DNA of 64,000 bases, taken from positions 248,001-312,000 of the forward strand of contig NBIV01000007.1 of the NCBI GenBank assembly GCA_003194525.1. The letters run 5' to 3'. Made by a program: the position numbers and the translations under genes. Positions 46,301 to 56,350 of the stretch are shown in pieces (the stretch's first letter is position 1; each line of letters begins with the position of its first letter). The stretch comes from Gracilariopsis chorda (taxonomy: Eukaryota; Rhodophyta; Florideophyceae; Gracilariales; Gracilariaceae). Below the pieces are notes generated by a model, which was not told where the DNA came from, made no database searches, and saw only the letters and a program-made list of their open reading frames with translations.

Positions 46301-49300
46301 TGTGCATGGAACGAATGAGGGCACGAAACGCGTCGTCTTCACCGGGAAGAGGAATTTCTGCACGAATCAGCTCGTCGATCACATCAAAGTCTTCAATCAC
46401 GCCTCCTTCGAGCCACACGAGCATGTGGTGATGAGGCACATTGCACTCCTGAAACTCGAACTTTGATGCAAGCCCCAGGCACTTCAATCCGAAGATGTGC
46501 TCCGAGTTCTTCTCCAAGTCCTTCATGAAGTCGTTTGCGTACTGGTTGTACACCCTTGCAATCAGATCAGGTCGGTCAAACGGTCGAGGGCGGTTACTTT
46601 GTGCCGTAAATGCGCCACGATTGGTGGTGTCCATCCCAAGACGCTGGATGTCCATTCGCCAGATGTTCATGGTGATTGTAATGAACAGAGAAGGCAGTCC
46701 TCTCCGCGCCACGATCGCCTGTACATCCATGCGCTTGTTCTTCCAGTATGCTGCTGAGTTGACCGAGTCATCAGGCAGAAAGATGCGTCCCATTAGCACG
46801 AACTGGGATTGTGGCACGTGACCGGTTTTCTGTTGTGCTTGCTGCATTTCTTGCTCTTGTACAATGCGTGCCCGTTGTTCTCTTTCCAGGAAACGCAGTC
46901 GCATGTCCTCAATGTTTGTGTGGTGCGAAGCATCCACATCTGCATCAACGGTCCACTGTTCAGAAGGATGTTGTCTGAGTACAGTCGTCTCTTCGCGTTC
47001 TCAGTCCAGGTGAGCTTTCGGAGCTTCCACTCGTTGACGCTGAGACCTGAGATTTGCTGTGTTGAATTCTTTGCCTCCAGAAACACGCCAATGTCAAACG
47101 GTTCGTGCTGATCTCCGTACGGGTAGAGAAGAGGAAAAGTGCCTTTCTCTGCCATTTTGGATGCCGGTTTTAGAAGGCGGTACCGCACTTGCGCATTGTT
47201 TGCGGCATCTACAGTCGCCCCGGCTTCAGCAGCAGCAGCAGTAGTCATTGCAGCGTGCTCTTCTGTTACGGTTCCTTCTACCAAGCGCGGTACTTGAGAC
47301 TCCACTCGGTACAGGCCAGTCGGATCCACGACGAGCGTTCTCATCATGGTTGGCCCCCCACCAGGAGCATCTTCAGGGAGAGGCCCAGCACCTACGTGAG
47401 GAGCACTGACTGTGGCACTTCGGGTTCCTTCGTAACCACGCACAACTACTCCCTCTTCTGCTGCCTTCATGCTGATATCGACGGCGGTATCTGCATTTTG
47501 TTGTTGTTGTTGTGTGCTAAGCATGGATCGGTACCGCTCACGCACCACGTCTGGCTTGGGCTGGATCACATCGTACAACTTGGGCACGATGTCTCGTACG
47601 TTGATGTCTTGAATGAACGCACGCAAATTGGCACGCGCATAGTGAGAGGGATCCAAGGAAGGTGGACCAGTACCCCACAGAAAGCTGTAGCGCGTGTTGT
47701 TCTGGTTCTGCGTGGGCAGAGCGAGAGCTGCGTTTCCCTCAAGTCTCAGAAAGGAGGGACCGCCTCCCGTCACATACGACATGTCCATGAACGCTTGCGT
47801 CGTAGCGAAGAGCGTATTAAAGTTGAGAAAATGGCTGTGGAAGGCTATCAGACTATAAAGACTGCGAACCAACTCGTTGCTATGCCTTCTGCGGAACGTG
47901 ACGCCCCACCCTGACATTCTTTTCATTCCACAGCACACTCCATTGGTCTCTTTGCCAAGCAAAACGCATCCGCAGTACTTGCAGCTATGAATTCTCAATG
48001 TCCAGTCCCGGTACGGGCAGGAGGAGAGCGTGTGTGCGTGCTCGCCGCATCTTCCGCATCGCCTTTGACCTGCAGTGGGAAGCGTCTCAAACTCCGGCAC
48101 GCTTGCACGGATGGCCGGATCATTCCTCGCCTGAGCTGCCACGGAATCCCACGCATAGTACACGCGATAGAGTCCTCGATCAGGACGCCCAGCACAGTGC
48201 ATGACCGTCGTATCAAGCTGTTGCTGTGGCTGATGCTGCCGCTGGTGTGAGGGAGCCGGTGTGATCTCATCCGCTTCCACCTCCATCGGAATGGACATCT
48301 GTTGTTCTTCCTGTTCCGATTGTGGCAACGCAGGCTGCGGCGGCGGGTGTGAGGGAGCCGGGGTGATCTCATCCTCTTCCACTTCCATCGGGACTGGCAT
48401 CTGTTCTTCCTCTTGTTCAGCTTGTGGCAAAGCAGGCTGCTGTGATGGCGGTGGCTGTGAGGGAGCAGGGATGATCTCATCCTCTTCCAATTCCATCGCA
48501 ATAGGCATCTGTTCTGCAGGCATCGGTGGGAGAGGGGGAGGCATCGGAGGCGGTGCAATGTGACTTGGAAGGCCTCTCACAAACTCCAGAAATCCAGGAA
48601 TTGGGCACGAAGTTGGTAGATCTGTGGCAGCGGACCCACTGGCTCCAGCGCCGCTTGTGCTAACTGCTGCTGCAACCGAAGTAGGTGCAGGAGTAATTTC
48701 GTCTTCTTCAACCACTGGAACAATAGGTCCTTGAACGTGTGCTCCGCTCTCATGTACTTCCAACTCATCTGGAGCTGGAGGAGCTGGTTCTCTTCGGGGT
48801 CTTCCAGCTCCTGCCCGTGCTCCACCACTGCCAACGCGACGACCACCAGCGTTTTGCCTTGAACCGCCTGCGTTCAACCTGGCACCTCCAGAATTATCTC
48901 TGGCACCTCCCGAGTTAGATCGGATGCCACCAGAGTTCAGACGTCGCCCTCCTCTCGTCATTTCAATTTACCAAAGAAAAGAAAAGAACAATTCTATGTT
49001 TTTAAACCGTTAAAAAATTTGCCAGAGTTCCAGAATAATTCCCAATAAAACACAAAGTTGAAAGTGAAAAAACTGGTTGCAGTTTGTTGCGTTGCACCCA
49101 CCGGGCCTAGTCGCATGCAGCAATTAAAAACAAATTGCTGCAAGGCTTATATTTACCCGATGCAGTCGTGCGCAGCACAGGGACTCTCGACACACTCCTG
49201 TTGGATTATGACGGGTGGGGTGTGCCCAGCCGGTTTTCAAGCCGTTTGATGTTTAACCCGCGTCCGGTTGTAAGGATTGGTCTGCCTTTACTCACACACC

Positions 49301-50016
49301 GAAGTGTGCTTTCCGGCCCCAAGAGGTACGACACGGCGGCCGCCCCGGACCCTGCACAGCAAGCTGGTATTAGGTCCGGTAAACCCTCAGACTTCCTGAT
49401 CGCCGTCAAACGACCAGTATACCACAGAGGAGCACCTGACTTTTCCCAGATCCGTGGTACTTAGTGGGTTACTGTTGTGGCGACCTGCACACGAGCTCGG
49501 CCTTGCCTAGGTACCAGGCCAGCAAACAGTGCCCAAAGTAGCAAAAGGTTACGACACTGCGCTATTGGCCAAGCCTGAATGGGATGGAAAATAGTGGTTA
49601 GGGTCAGCAAGCGAGATGCATTTGGCACTGCGCCAGTGCAGTATATACGTCTGTTGCAGGCAAGTCTGCAATGAAAGTTCAGTATACACTGCACTGGCGC
49701 AGTGCAATTTGCCACGTGTTGGAATGAACAGGCGGGGTTTTGCTGCTGAGTGGCTTGCACTACATTTTGATTGTATTGCAAGCCATTCAGCAGCCATTGC
49801 ACAGTCAACATGCAGCAGCAGCAGCTAATTAACTGAACGCTTTGCTGCTGCTGCTGCTGCTGAAGTTTTTAAGTGGTAGGGAGGCGTTGCGCCAAATGGG
49901 GCGTTTTGCATGGGCAAACGGGGGCGTGCAAGACGATTTTGTGGCGCAACGCCTCCCGTCAGTCAACAACACCCCCCTCATACATGTGTAAATCATTAAG
50001 AGTGGGGGTGTTGAGA
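43394..50016 (-). mobile_element. Helitron C, near-full-length element (6.62 kb)
   Basis: Same layout as A and B. It shares B's leader variants and coding lesions base for base, and its neighbours on both sides match B's neighbours, so it is a duplicated segment rather than a separate transposition. Confidence 0.87.
43541..48961 (-). pseudogene. Helitron C Rep-helicase (B's lesions plus its own)
   Basis: Shares with B the 1-nt deletion (near 46,920), the gtcg duplication (45,266-45,273) and the TAA at 44,827-44,825. Private changes are TAA at 45,061-45,059 (a Ser codon in A and B) and a Walker A substitution, GYAGTGKT for GSAGTGKT, near 44,935. It also has Arg to Cys just before PHHH in the Rep core. 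It retains the extra acidic repeat missing from B. Not functional as an enzyme. Confidence 0.85.
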
Positions 50017-51320
50017 CAAGTGGAAACGGCCTTCGGCCGTGGGCGGCGCTGCGCGCCGCGTTGTTTTTGTAGCTTTGTGTAATTTGTAGCGTTCGGAGGC
50101 TCTCCGAGCACTTTGCTCGCTTGCGCTCGCAATAGCGCTCGTAGAACCACGGGGCGCCGCGGCGCCTAGGTACCTAAATTGACTGCAGTGCCAGCCAATG
50201 ATGAGAAAGCGTGACAAGTTGCTTTGTGTAACTGGGTGGCACTGCAGTCATTATGGGAGTGCGAGCCAGTAAGCAGGAAGCTTTGCTGCGGCTGCTGCTG
50301 CTGAATTTTTTAAATGGTAGGGAGGCGTTGCGCCAAATGGGCGATTTGGATGGGCAAACGGGGGCGTGGAAGAGGATTTTATGGCGCAACGCCTCCATTC
50401 AATCAAGAACCCCCCCCTCATAGAGGAACAAATCATTATAATGGAGAGAAAAGTGGAAACGGCCTTCGGCCGTGGGGGGCGCTGCGCGTCGCGTTTTGTT
50501 TGTAGCTTTGTGTATTTCGTGGCGTTCGGAGGCTCTCCGAGCACTTTGCTCGCTTGCGCTCGCAATAGCGCTCGTAGAACCACGGGGCGCCGCGGCGCCT
50601 AGGTGTCTAAATTGACTGCAGTGCCAGCCAATGATGAGAAAGCGCGACACGTTGCTTTGTGTAACTGGCTGGCACTGCAGTCATTATGGGAGTGCCAGCC
50701 AGTAAGCAGGAAGCTTTGCTGCGGCTGCTGCTGCTGAATTTTTTAAATGGTAGGGAGGCGTTGCGCCAAATGGGCGATTTGGATGGGCAAACGGGGGCGT
50801 GCAAGAGGATTTTATGGCGCAACGCCTCCATTCAATCAAGAACCCCCCCTCATAGAGGAACAAATCATTATAATGGAGAGAAAAGTGGAAACGGCCTTCG
50901 GCCGTGGGGGGCGCTGCGCGTCGCGTTTTGTTTGTAGCTTTGTGTATTTCGTGGCGTTCGGAGGCTCTCCGAGCACTTTGCTCGCTTGCGCTCGCAATAG
51001 CGCTCGTAGAACCACGGGGCGCCGCGGCGCCTAGGTGTCTAAATTGACTGCAGTGCCAGCCAATGATGAGAAAGCGCGACACGTTGCTTTGTGTAACTGG
51101 CTGGCACTGCAGTCATTATGGGAGTGCCAGCCAGTAAGCTGGAAGCTTTGCTGCGGCTGCTGCTGCTGAATTTTTTAAATGGTAGGGAGGCGTTGCGCCA
51201 AATGGCAGTTTTGCATGCGCGTAGAGGGGCATACAGAGCGGTTAATTGGCGCACCGCCTCCTATCAATCAACAACACCCCCCTCATACATGTGTAAATCA
51301 TTAAGAGTGGGGTGTTGAGA
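50017..51320 (-). repeat. Short Helitron units 27-29, right end of the block
   Basis: Units 50017-50449, 50450-50881 and 50882-51320. All three share the ctgcgg-interrupted CTG run. The last unit ends in the TCTCAACACC type, which defines the outer 5' edge. The adjoining flank reads tggagaga on the plus strand, which resembles the other 5' end type, so the edge could lie 8 bp further right; either placement leaves an A before TC. Confidence 0.82.
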
Positions 51321-52300
51321 TGGAGAGATACAGAGTTTGTCCTACGTTTGGAACGAATACTATCGGCACAGTTGATTCAATATTCACCGCTTCCATCGCG
51401 CAATTGGATGTGAAGATTGTTTCTGAGAATACCATCGAATTGCAATCCGTTGCAAAGATAGCGATTGAAAATTGCTGACTTTGAGATTGCCATCGATGAC
51501 AAGTCCATAGTTCAAAACCCAACCATTCTCACAATGCTTAACGATAATCTCATTTTATGACGTAGTAACGTACCATTTAGCACCGGCCTCTTTAAGAGCA
51601 AGGAAAGGTACATTATCTAAGAAAAACCCGTTCAAGAAGTTATCTAACTCAGTGGTCTACCTTGAGAATTGCATCTCTCGTTTACTCAGCTAACCACAGT
51701 AAAGATATCAGTCAACTGTTTTAGTTACCACATTTACCGCACTTACGAAGAAGCGCAAGTATATTAATATTTGTCATCACCATCTCCTTGGTGCTATCAG
51801 AAGGAAGCCATCAAAGCTGTTCCGTTTTGTTTCGTCCTTCATGTTCGCCCATGCGTTCACAAAACGTCTGAAGCCACAGCGCTTCCGCGGTCTCACTTAG
51901 TATCTCCAAGCTGCCATCGCACCAACTCACGCGGTGGGGTGGCGTGTGGCAGCACGCAAAGACTGCGCCTAAAAACCCCTCATCACCGCGGGCTCTGGCG
52001 GCTCCCTTCAACCAGCGCTCAAAGTTGCACCACTTCTTGGGCTGGTCACCGACTGAAAATCGCGATGGCAGATACGGCTCCGCGGAAAAATCCACTAGTA
52101 TGGGCGCACGGCGCACGTGCGCAGCAGATTTTTTATGCATGGGCGCACCTATCAGCGACGTGCAGCGCATCAGCAAAAACTTGCACGCTCTTCTCGCTCC
52201 GCCGTGTCCAAAGCCAACGCACATTCCACGCGACCCCCATCGCGTTCCTATCGTGCTCCCCTCCGACCCCCGACGCGCCCAACCCGGCATCGAAGTCACA
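51321..52300. other. Spacer between the Helitron block and the gene island
   Basis: No supported gene to about 51.77 kb. From there to 52,300 the frame of the next gene stays open, but its codons show no recognisable domain, so this probably contains the promoter and 5' leader of the gene that starts at 52,301. Confidence 0.4.
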
Positions 52301-53341
52301 ATGGCCTTCGTGCCGTCCCTCCCCTTACCCACTCTATCCAGCTCGTCGGCAGCGCCGTTCCGCTCCTCCAAACGGCCCTTCAAACCGGTGCACACCCGCG
52401 TCATCCGCGCAAGTCGTAGCGAATCTAGCCCGACGGAAAGCGCTGGCCAGGTTCGTCGCGCGAAGAATCCAAAGGAGCTACATCTTTTATACGCCGTTTG
52501 GAACGCCGTTGCATCTGACGAAGGGCTTCCCTCTTTAGCTCCCGACGAACTCGACGCCGCCTCTTCAACCGTTCACCTTATTGCTCGCGCTCCAGACCGC
52601 TCCGTAAGCGGCGCTGCACGACTCGTACGAACCGGTCAGAACGCGCGCTTAGATCGTGTAGCAGTGCTTCCCAAATGGCGTGGTAAAGGTGTTGGACGTG
52701 CGCTAGTGGACCGACTTTTGGTTTTGGCAGCTCCTGTTGAAGGTGCCATATACGTGAATGCCACGCGAGGCGAAATGGGTTTCTTCTCCATTCTCGGTTT
52801 TGAAACGCTCGGCAATGAGTTTATAGACGGCATTGTTCAGATGCGCACTATGGTGTATCGAACGCCCGTCTGCGCGCCAGCAAGCGGTTGCGTCGGGTTG
52901 CATCACACCTCGGTAAGAGTGTCGGACATCGAACGAAGCCTCGCTTTTTACGGATCTTTGGGGTTTGCAGTGACGGATAAATTCGTGACTGGAGGCGGAC
53001 AACGCGCGTGTTACGTAGAGGGACTCGGCACGCGTTTGGAGTTTGTGGAGGCCAATGATGGACATGGTGGACTGAGCGGCTTGCAGGGTGTGCCGCATAC
53101 CGGGTTTGACCGCCTGGTTTTTGACGTGACCAAGGCTTGCACCGATTTGGAAACGTTTCTGCAACACCTTGAACGACGGAATGGCGGGATGATGAACGTG
53201 GCGGCACAACCGGCCAAACAGGTGGCTGGATCGCACGTGGTTAGTGTGGCAAGTGTGTATGATCCGGATGCGTTACCGATCGACTTTATTCGACGAGAGG
53301 CTCAAGTTCCGAGCGAACTTCGTACCAAAGTGGACTGGTAA
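52301..53341 (+). CDS. GNAT acetyltransferase-glyoxalase (VOC) fusion, probably plastid-targeted
   Basis: 346 residues from the ATG at 52,301. Residues 1-48 (MAFVPSLPLPTLSSSSAA…) are Ser/Pro/basic with a Phe near the start and resemble a plastid transit peptide of red-algal type. Residues about 55-185 form a GNAT domain, with the acetyl-CoA loop in LDRVAVLPKWRGKGVGRALV (117-136) and the end motif GFFSILGFETLG. Residues about 198-346 form a glyoxalase/bleomycin-resistance (VOC) domain: GLHHTSVRVSDIERSLAFY, then RLEFVEAN and VYDPDALPIDFIR, with candidate metal ligands His201/202, Glu247/250 and the last acidic residues. Substrates of either half are unknown. The upstream open stretch (from 51,944) is not included because it has no domain and starts outside the transit-like leader. 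Confidence 0.82.
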   Translation: MAFVPSLPLPTLSSSSAAPFRSSKRPFKPVHTRVIRASRSESSPTESAGQVRRAKNPKELHLLYAVWNAVASDEGLPSLAPDELDAASSTVHLIARAPDRSVSGAARLVRTGQNARLDRVAVLPKWRGKGVGRALVDRLLVLAAPVEGAIYVNATRGEMGFFSILGFETLGNEFIDGIVQMRTMVYRTPVCAPASGCVGLHHTSVRVSDIERSLAFYGSLGFAVTDKFVTGGGQRACYVEGLGTRLEFVEANDGHGGLSGLQGVPHTGFDRLVFDVTKACTDLETFLQHLERRNGGMMNVAAQPAKQVAGSHVVSVASVYDPDALPIDFIRREAQVPSELRTKVDW

Positions 53342-53469
53342 GATACGAAGCGGCGCGGAGCGGCGGTTTTTGTTTTTGTATTTGTTTTTTGTTAGTAAAC
53401 AGTTTGTGTTGTTGTGTGATGGTGTGTGTTGCGTTGCGTTTTTGTTTTGTTTGCGGTGAGAAAGCACAA

Positions 53470-54234
53470 TCACGACGAATGTAGCTTGTACAATAGGAGC
53501 GGAGACAGCTCCACTTGATGTTCTCTCAACGTGAGCAGGTACTCACAAACGGCGCCGGCGACGAGAGGAATGAACAGGTTATCATCAATTCCAAAGGGAA
53601 AGGATTTCCAACCGAGGATGATTTGCGGCGACGGAACGAGCAGCTCAGTGAACGAAGCGAGGACGCCCATAACAACAGCCAGACTGAGCGCGTCAACGGT
53701 GGGAAGCGTGGTCCATTCATTAAAGCACAAGGCGGTGAAGACGACGAGTATGGCGGCGAAAGCGGCCACAATGAAGGCGGCCAGCGACTTTCCATTGCGC
53801 AGTCGCAGCTCGGGCAGGTGGGGCTCGAAGGCGACGCCGATGAGGGCGGCGATGGGGTCGAGAACGGACAGGCACAGGATGGCGAGACAAGCGGTGGTGC
53901 GCGAGTACAAGAGTGTGCACAGCGCGACGCCGAGGGTGTAGTACAGCATGCCGGAGAGTTGGTGCGTCTCGTGGTGGCGCATGAAGGGGCGAAACGAGGA
54001 GAGCACCAGGGCGTTGAGCGGGCCCGCGGGGTGTCGCAGACGCGAAAACTCGGTGAGGAAGACGAGGGCGACGAGGGAGAGCGAGAGGGCGCGCCAGGTG
54101 GAGTGGGGGAGGTTTCTGGCCAGCAGGGCGTAGAGGAGGCCGGAAAGACAGTGAAAACACTTTCGGGTGAGATGGAAGGCGTTGCGCGTGGGCAGCGAGG
54201 AGGACGGTGCGGCGGCGCCGATGGGGCGCGTCAT
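53470..54234 (-). CDS. Dgk1/SEC59-type CTP-dependent lipid kinase, membrane protein
   Basis: 254 residues with 6-7 hydrophobic segments. The family signatures are HQLSGMLYYTLG (91-102), SVLDPIAALIG (123-133) and RLRNGKSLAA (144-153), as in CTP-dependent diacylglycerol kinase Dgk1, dolichol kinase and phytol kinase, which phosphorylate a lipid alcohol with CTP at the ER or plastid envelope. Length is close to Dgk1 and far shorter than full dolichol kinases, so diacylglycerol or phytol is more likely than dolichol, but the substrate cannot be set from sequence. The gene is convergent with the GNAT-glyoxalase gene, with 128 bp between stops. Confidence 0.75.
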   Translation of the reverse strand: MTRPIGAAAPSSSLPTRNAFHLTRKCFHCLSGLLYALLARNLPHSTWRALSLSLVALVFLTEFSRLRHPAGPLNALVLSSFRPFMRHHETHQLSGMLYYTLGVALCTLLYSRTTACLAILCLSVLDPIAALIGVAFEPHLPELRLRNGKSLAAFIVAAFAAILVVFTALCFNEWTTLPTVDALSLAVVMGVLASFTELLVPSPQIILGWKSFPFGIDDNLFIPLVAGAVCEYLLTLREHQVELSPLLLYKLHSS

Positions 54235-54441
54235 GGCCGCGAAGAAGGGAGGCGGGCGGTATGTTTATGGGAGCGGACGGCGAAAGCGGGTGGTTGCTGC
54301 GCAGAGCAAAGGCGGGCGCAGGTTTGAAACAGCGGCTTTACAAAAGTTACATGGGGGGGGGGGAAAAAGAACAAAAGAAAGAATACACAAATATGACAGA
54401 AATAAAAACAAACAAGCGAAAACAAGCACAGCGCCGCCGAG

Positions 54442-55665
54442 CTATCGCGTTCGCATCTCCTCCATTTTTCGTTCGCTGGCCACCAGGCTGAGCAAGTTTA
54501 TGCCCGAACTATCGGCGATTTCAGCGGCCATAGGCGTAGTGCCCTTCGCCAGTATGGGCGGCTTGGCGGCGGACACATGAGCAGAAGCGGCGTTTGCGCA
54601 CAGTTGATCTCTCGGGCTTCCAGGCGGCGTTCGCGTTCTACTCGGAGAAGCGGCGCCGCCATTGGCAGCGACCAGCACCGACGGCGCAGCGGCGGCGGCG
54701 CCCACCTTGGTGAGGTCGCCCTCGGACATGCTTCTCTTGCGCGCACTGCTGAGCAGCGAGCCGTTCTTCTTGGCGACGCGCAGAAAGTATTTCTGCGCGT
54801 GCGTGCGCACCTGCGTGGCGTTGCGACTGCCGACGTAATTGGCGATGGCGCGCACGTCCTTGGGGCCGAACTTGTGCAGCGCCTCGAGAAACCTGTGGTG
54901 CTCGGCGGGCGTCCAGTACCTGGACTGCACCTTTGGCGGCTCGGGCTTGACGCGCTCCTTCTCCAGGTCGGCCACGCGCGCCCGGAGGCGATCAATCTCG
55001 GCGTGCGCGGCGTGCAGCTGCTGCTCCAGACGCGCGACCTTTGCGCACGAGTCGTAGTAGGGGGGGAGCGTGTGAAGCGGTTGGAGGGAGGGCAGATGCT
55101 GCTGCTGCGGCGCGGATTGGTCGGACGCGGCGAGGGGGGGTAGGCGTGGAGGGGGGGGGGGTGAGGGGGGAGGTACGACGGCGGCGGAGCGGGGGGGTGG
55201 TGGTGGTGGTGGTGGTGTTGGAGATGGGGGGGGTGGGGGAGATGAGTGGGGGGAGGGGGGCGGGGTAAGGCGCGGGGTGTAGAGGGGGTGGATGAGGGGG
55301 AGGGGCTGAGGCGTGGACGTGCGCGTGTTGGGGCGGATGCTGCGACTGCATGGCGGTGGGTGGTGGTGGTGGTGGTGGTGGTGGGTTGGGGGGGGGGGGG
55401 AGGGGAGGAGGAGGAGGGAGAGGGAGGGGGAGTTGGGGGAGTTGGGGGAGTTGTACGAGACGGGGCGGCGGCGGGGGTTTGGGGAGAGCAGCGAGGCGCG
55501 GGGATGGGCGGAGCTGGTGCGTTGCGTTGAGATGATGGACGAGCTCTGCGGCGCGGCGCTGCTGCTGCTGCCGCTGCTGCCGCTGCTGCCGCTGCTCTTC
55601 CGGCACACGCACACGCGCGCGCACACGCACGTGCTTCGCCGCTGCGCCGCCGCCACAACAAACAC
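54442..55665 (-). CDS. MYB-related transcription factor with THAQKYF motif
   Basis: A single MYB repeat at about residues 248-299 begins SRYWTPAEHHRFLEALHKFG and ends QVRTHAQKYFLRVAKK, the SHAQKYF-type motif in its Thr variant. A short coiled coil precedes it (VARLEQQLHAAHAEIDRLRA, 210-229). The N-terminal half is low complexity: Ser-Gly runs, eight His and long Pro tracts, encoded by G-rich plus-strand DNA. Such factors bind promoter DNA through the third MYB helix; in plants this class includes clock and sugar-response regulators, but a role here is not known. The start is uncertain: the first ATG at 55,665 begins in simple sequence and a later start is possible. Confidence 0.72.
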   Translation of the reverse strand: MFVVAAAQRRSTCVCARVCVCRKSSGSSGSSGSSSSAAPQSSSIISTQRTSSAHPRASLLSPNPRRRPVSYNSPNSPNSPSLSLLLLPSPPPPTHHHHHHHHPPPCSRSIRPNTRTSTPQPLPLIHPLYTPRLTPPPSPHSSPPPPPSPTPPPPPPPPRSAAVVPPPSPPPPPRLPPLAASDQSAPQQQHLPSLQPLHTLPPYYDSCAKVARLEQQLHAAHAEIDRLRARVADLEKERVKPEPPKVQSRYWTPAEHHRFLEALHKFGPKDVRAIANYVGSRNATQVRTHAQKYFLRVAKKNGSLLSSARKRSMSEGDLTKVGAAAAAPSVLVAANGGAASPSRTRTPPGSPRDQLCANAASAHVSAAKPPILAKGTTPMAAEIADSSGINLLSLVASERKMEEMRTR

Positions 55666-55707
55666 GCGCCGAATGGGTGGTGGCTGTGCCGCCGCTGACT
55701 GTCACCG

Positions 55708-55836
55708 CCACACGCCGCACACGCCGCACACGCCGCACACGCCGCACACGCCGCACACGCCGCACACGCCGCACACGCCGCACACGCCGCACACGCCGCA
55801 CACGCCGCACACGCCGCACACGCGCACACGCCGCAC
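55708..55836. repeat. 9-bp minisatellite cacacgccg, about 13 copies
   Basis: Near-perfect tandem copies of cacacgccg, grading into cacacgcg variants to the right. It lies in the 340-bp space between the divergent MYB and secreted-protein genes, so it may be part of a shared promoter. Confidence 0.85.
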
Positions 55837-56005
55837 ACGCGCACACGTGGCGCGCGCATTACACTCGCGCGCGCCGCTGCGCCCAACGGAACGTCGCGCG
55901 CCACGTGCACGTGCGCGCGCATCGATCGGTTGTTATAAACGGCGCCACTATCGCACGCATCGTACGTACGCACACACATTCGCACATTCCCCCAACAACA
56001 TCAAC

Positions 56006-56043
56006 ATGCGCTCGTTTGCCTTCTTGCTCCTCGCCGTGCTCAA

Positions 56044-56088
<45 letters not shown>

Positions 56089-56350
56089 AGAGCCGCAGTA
56101 CGCCTCCTTCCCCATGGACTACGTCCGAATGTGCGCCGCGTGGCACTTTGAGGGCTGCTCGCCGCAGGCCGCCGAACCCGGTCCCTGCCAGTCCGCCGCA
56201 GACTGCAAGTCCATCGCCTGCGACCTCGCCCAGCCCGGCAACTGCCTTTCCGAGCCCTCGCTCTCCTGGTGCGACGGCATCACCTGCCCAATTGCCCCGC
56301 ACATAGCGCGCCAGCTTTCCGACCCGCTCGGCCGTCTCACCGCCGCCTAA
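56006..56350 (+). CDS. Small secreted cysteine-rich protein
   Basis: 114 residues from the ATG at 56,006 (MRSFAFLLLAVLN, then 15 Ala). The start with a basic residue, a hydrophobic core and a small-residue run is a signal peptide, cleaved probably near Ala28. The Ala run is encoded by a GCC trinucleotide array. The mature part of about 86 residues contains eight Cys (…CAAWHFEGC, GPC, ADC, IAC, GNC, SWC, ITC), enough for four disulfides. No family recognised; an extracellular or wall-associated role is inference. It is divergent from the MYB gene and its stop overlaps the stop of the mannosidase gene. Confidence 0.6.

Larger units (their letters stand above)
12495..51320 (-). mobile_element. 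38.8-kb head-to-tail block of one Helitron family
   Basis: Every base in this interval belongs to one Helitron family, all units on the minus strand. Contents left to right: 6 short units; A (full length); a leader fragment; 10 short units; B (full length); 3 short; D; 3 short; E; 3 short; F; 1 short; C (full length); 3 short. At internal junctions the plus strand reads …gttgaga or …ggagaga followed directly by caag; a few later units have aaag or gaag. On the element strand this is CTTG of one unit touching TCTC of the next. At the outer edges the element strand reads …CTCTCCA|TCTCAACACC at 51,320 and …CCACTTG|TTCATATA at 12,495, i.e. the whole block sits between A and T. Confidence 0.85.

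Noticed and set aside
12495-51320. CRISPR array or plain satellite
   Set aside because: Units are about 430-471 bp without short direct repeats and unique spacers; they share both ends with Rep-helicase elements, so they are transposon-derived.
51771-52538. Plus-strand 255-codon frame before the GNAT-glyoxalase gene
   Set aside because: Different frame from the recognised protein, no motif, overlaps its start.
53515-54327. Plus-strand 270-codon Glu/Gly-rich frame
   Set aside because: Antisense of the Dgk1-type kinase, whose membrane segments and family motifs are on the minus strand.
54498-55985. 495-codon minus-strand frame with long Cys-Ala repeats
   Set aside because: The repeats are the 9-bp minisatellite read as protein; the MYB domain lies in a different frame of the same strand.
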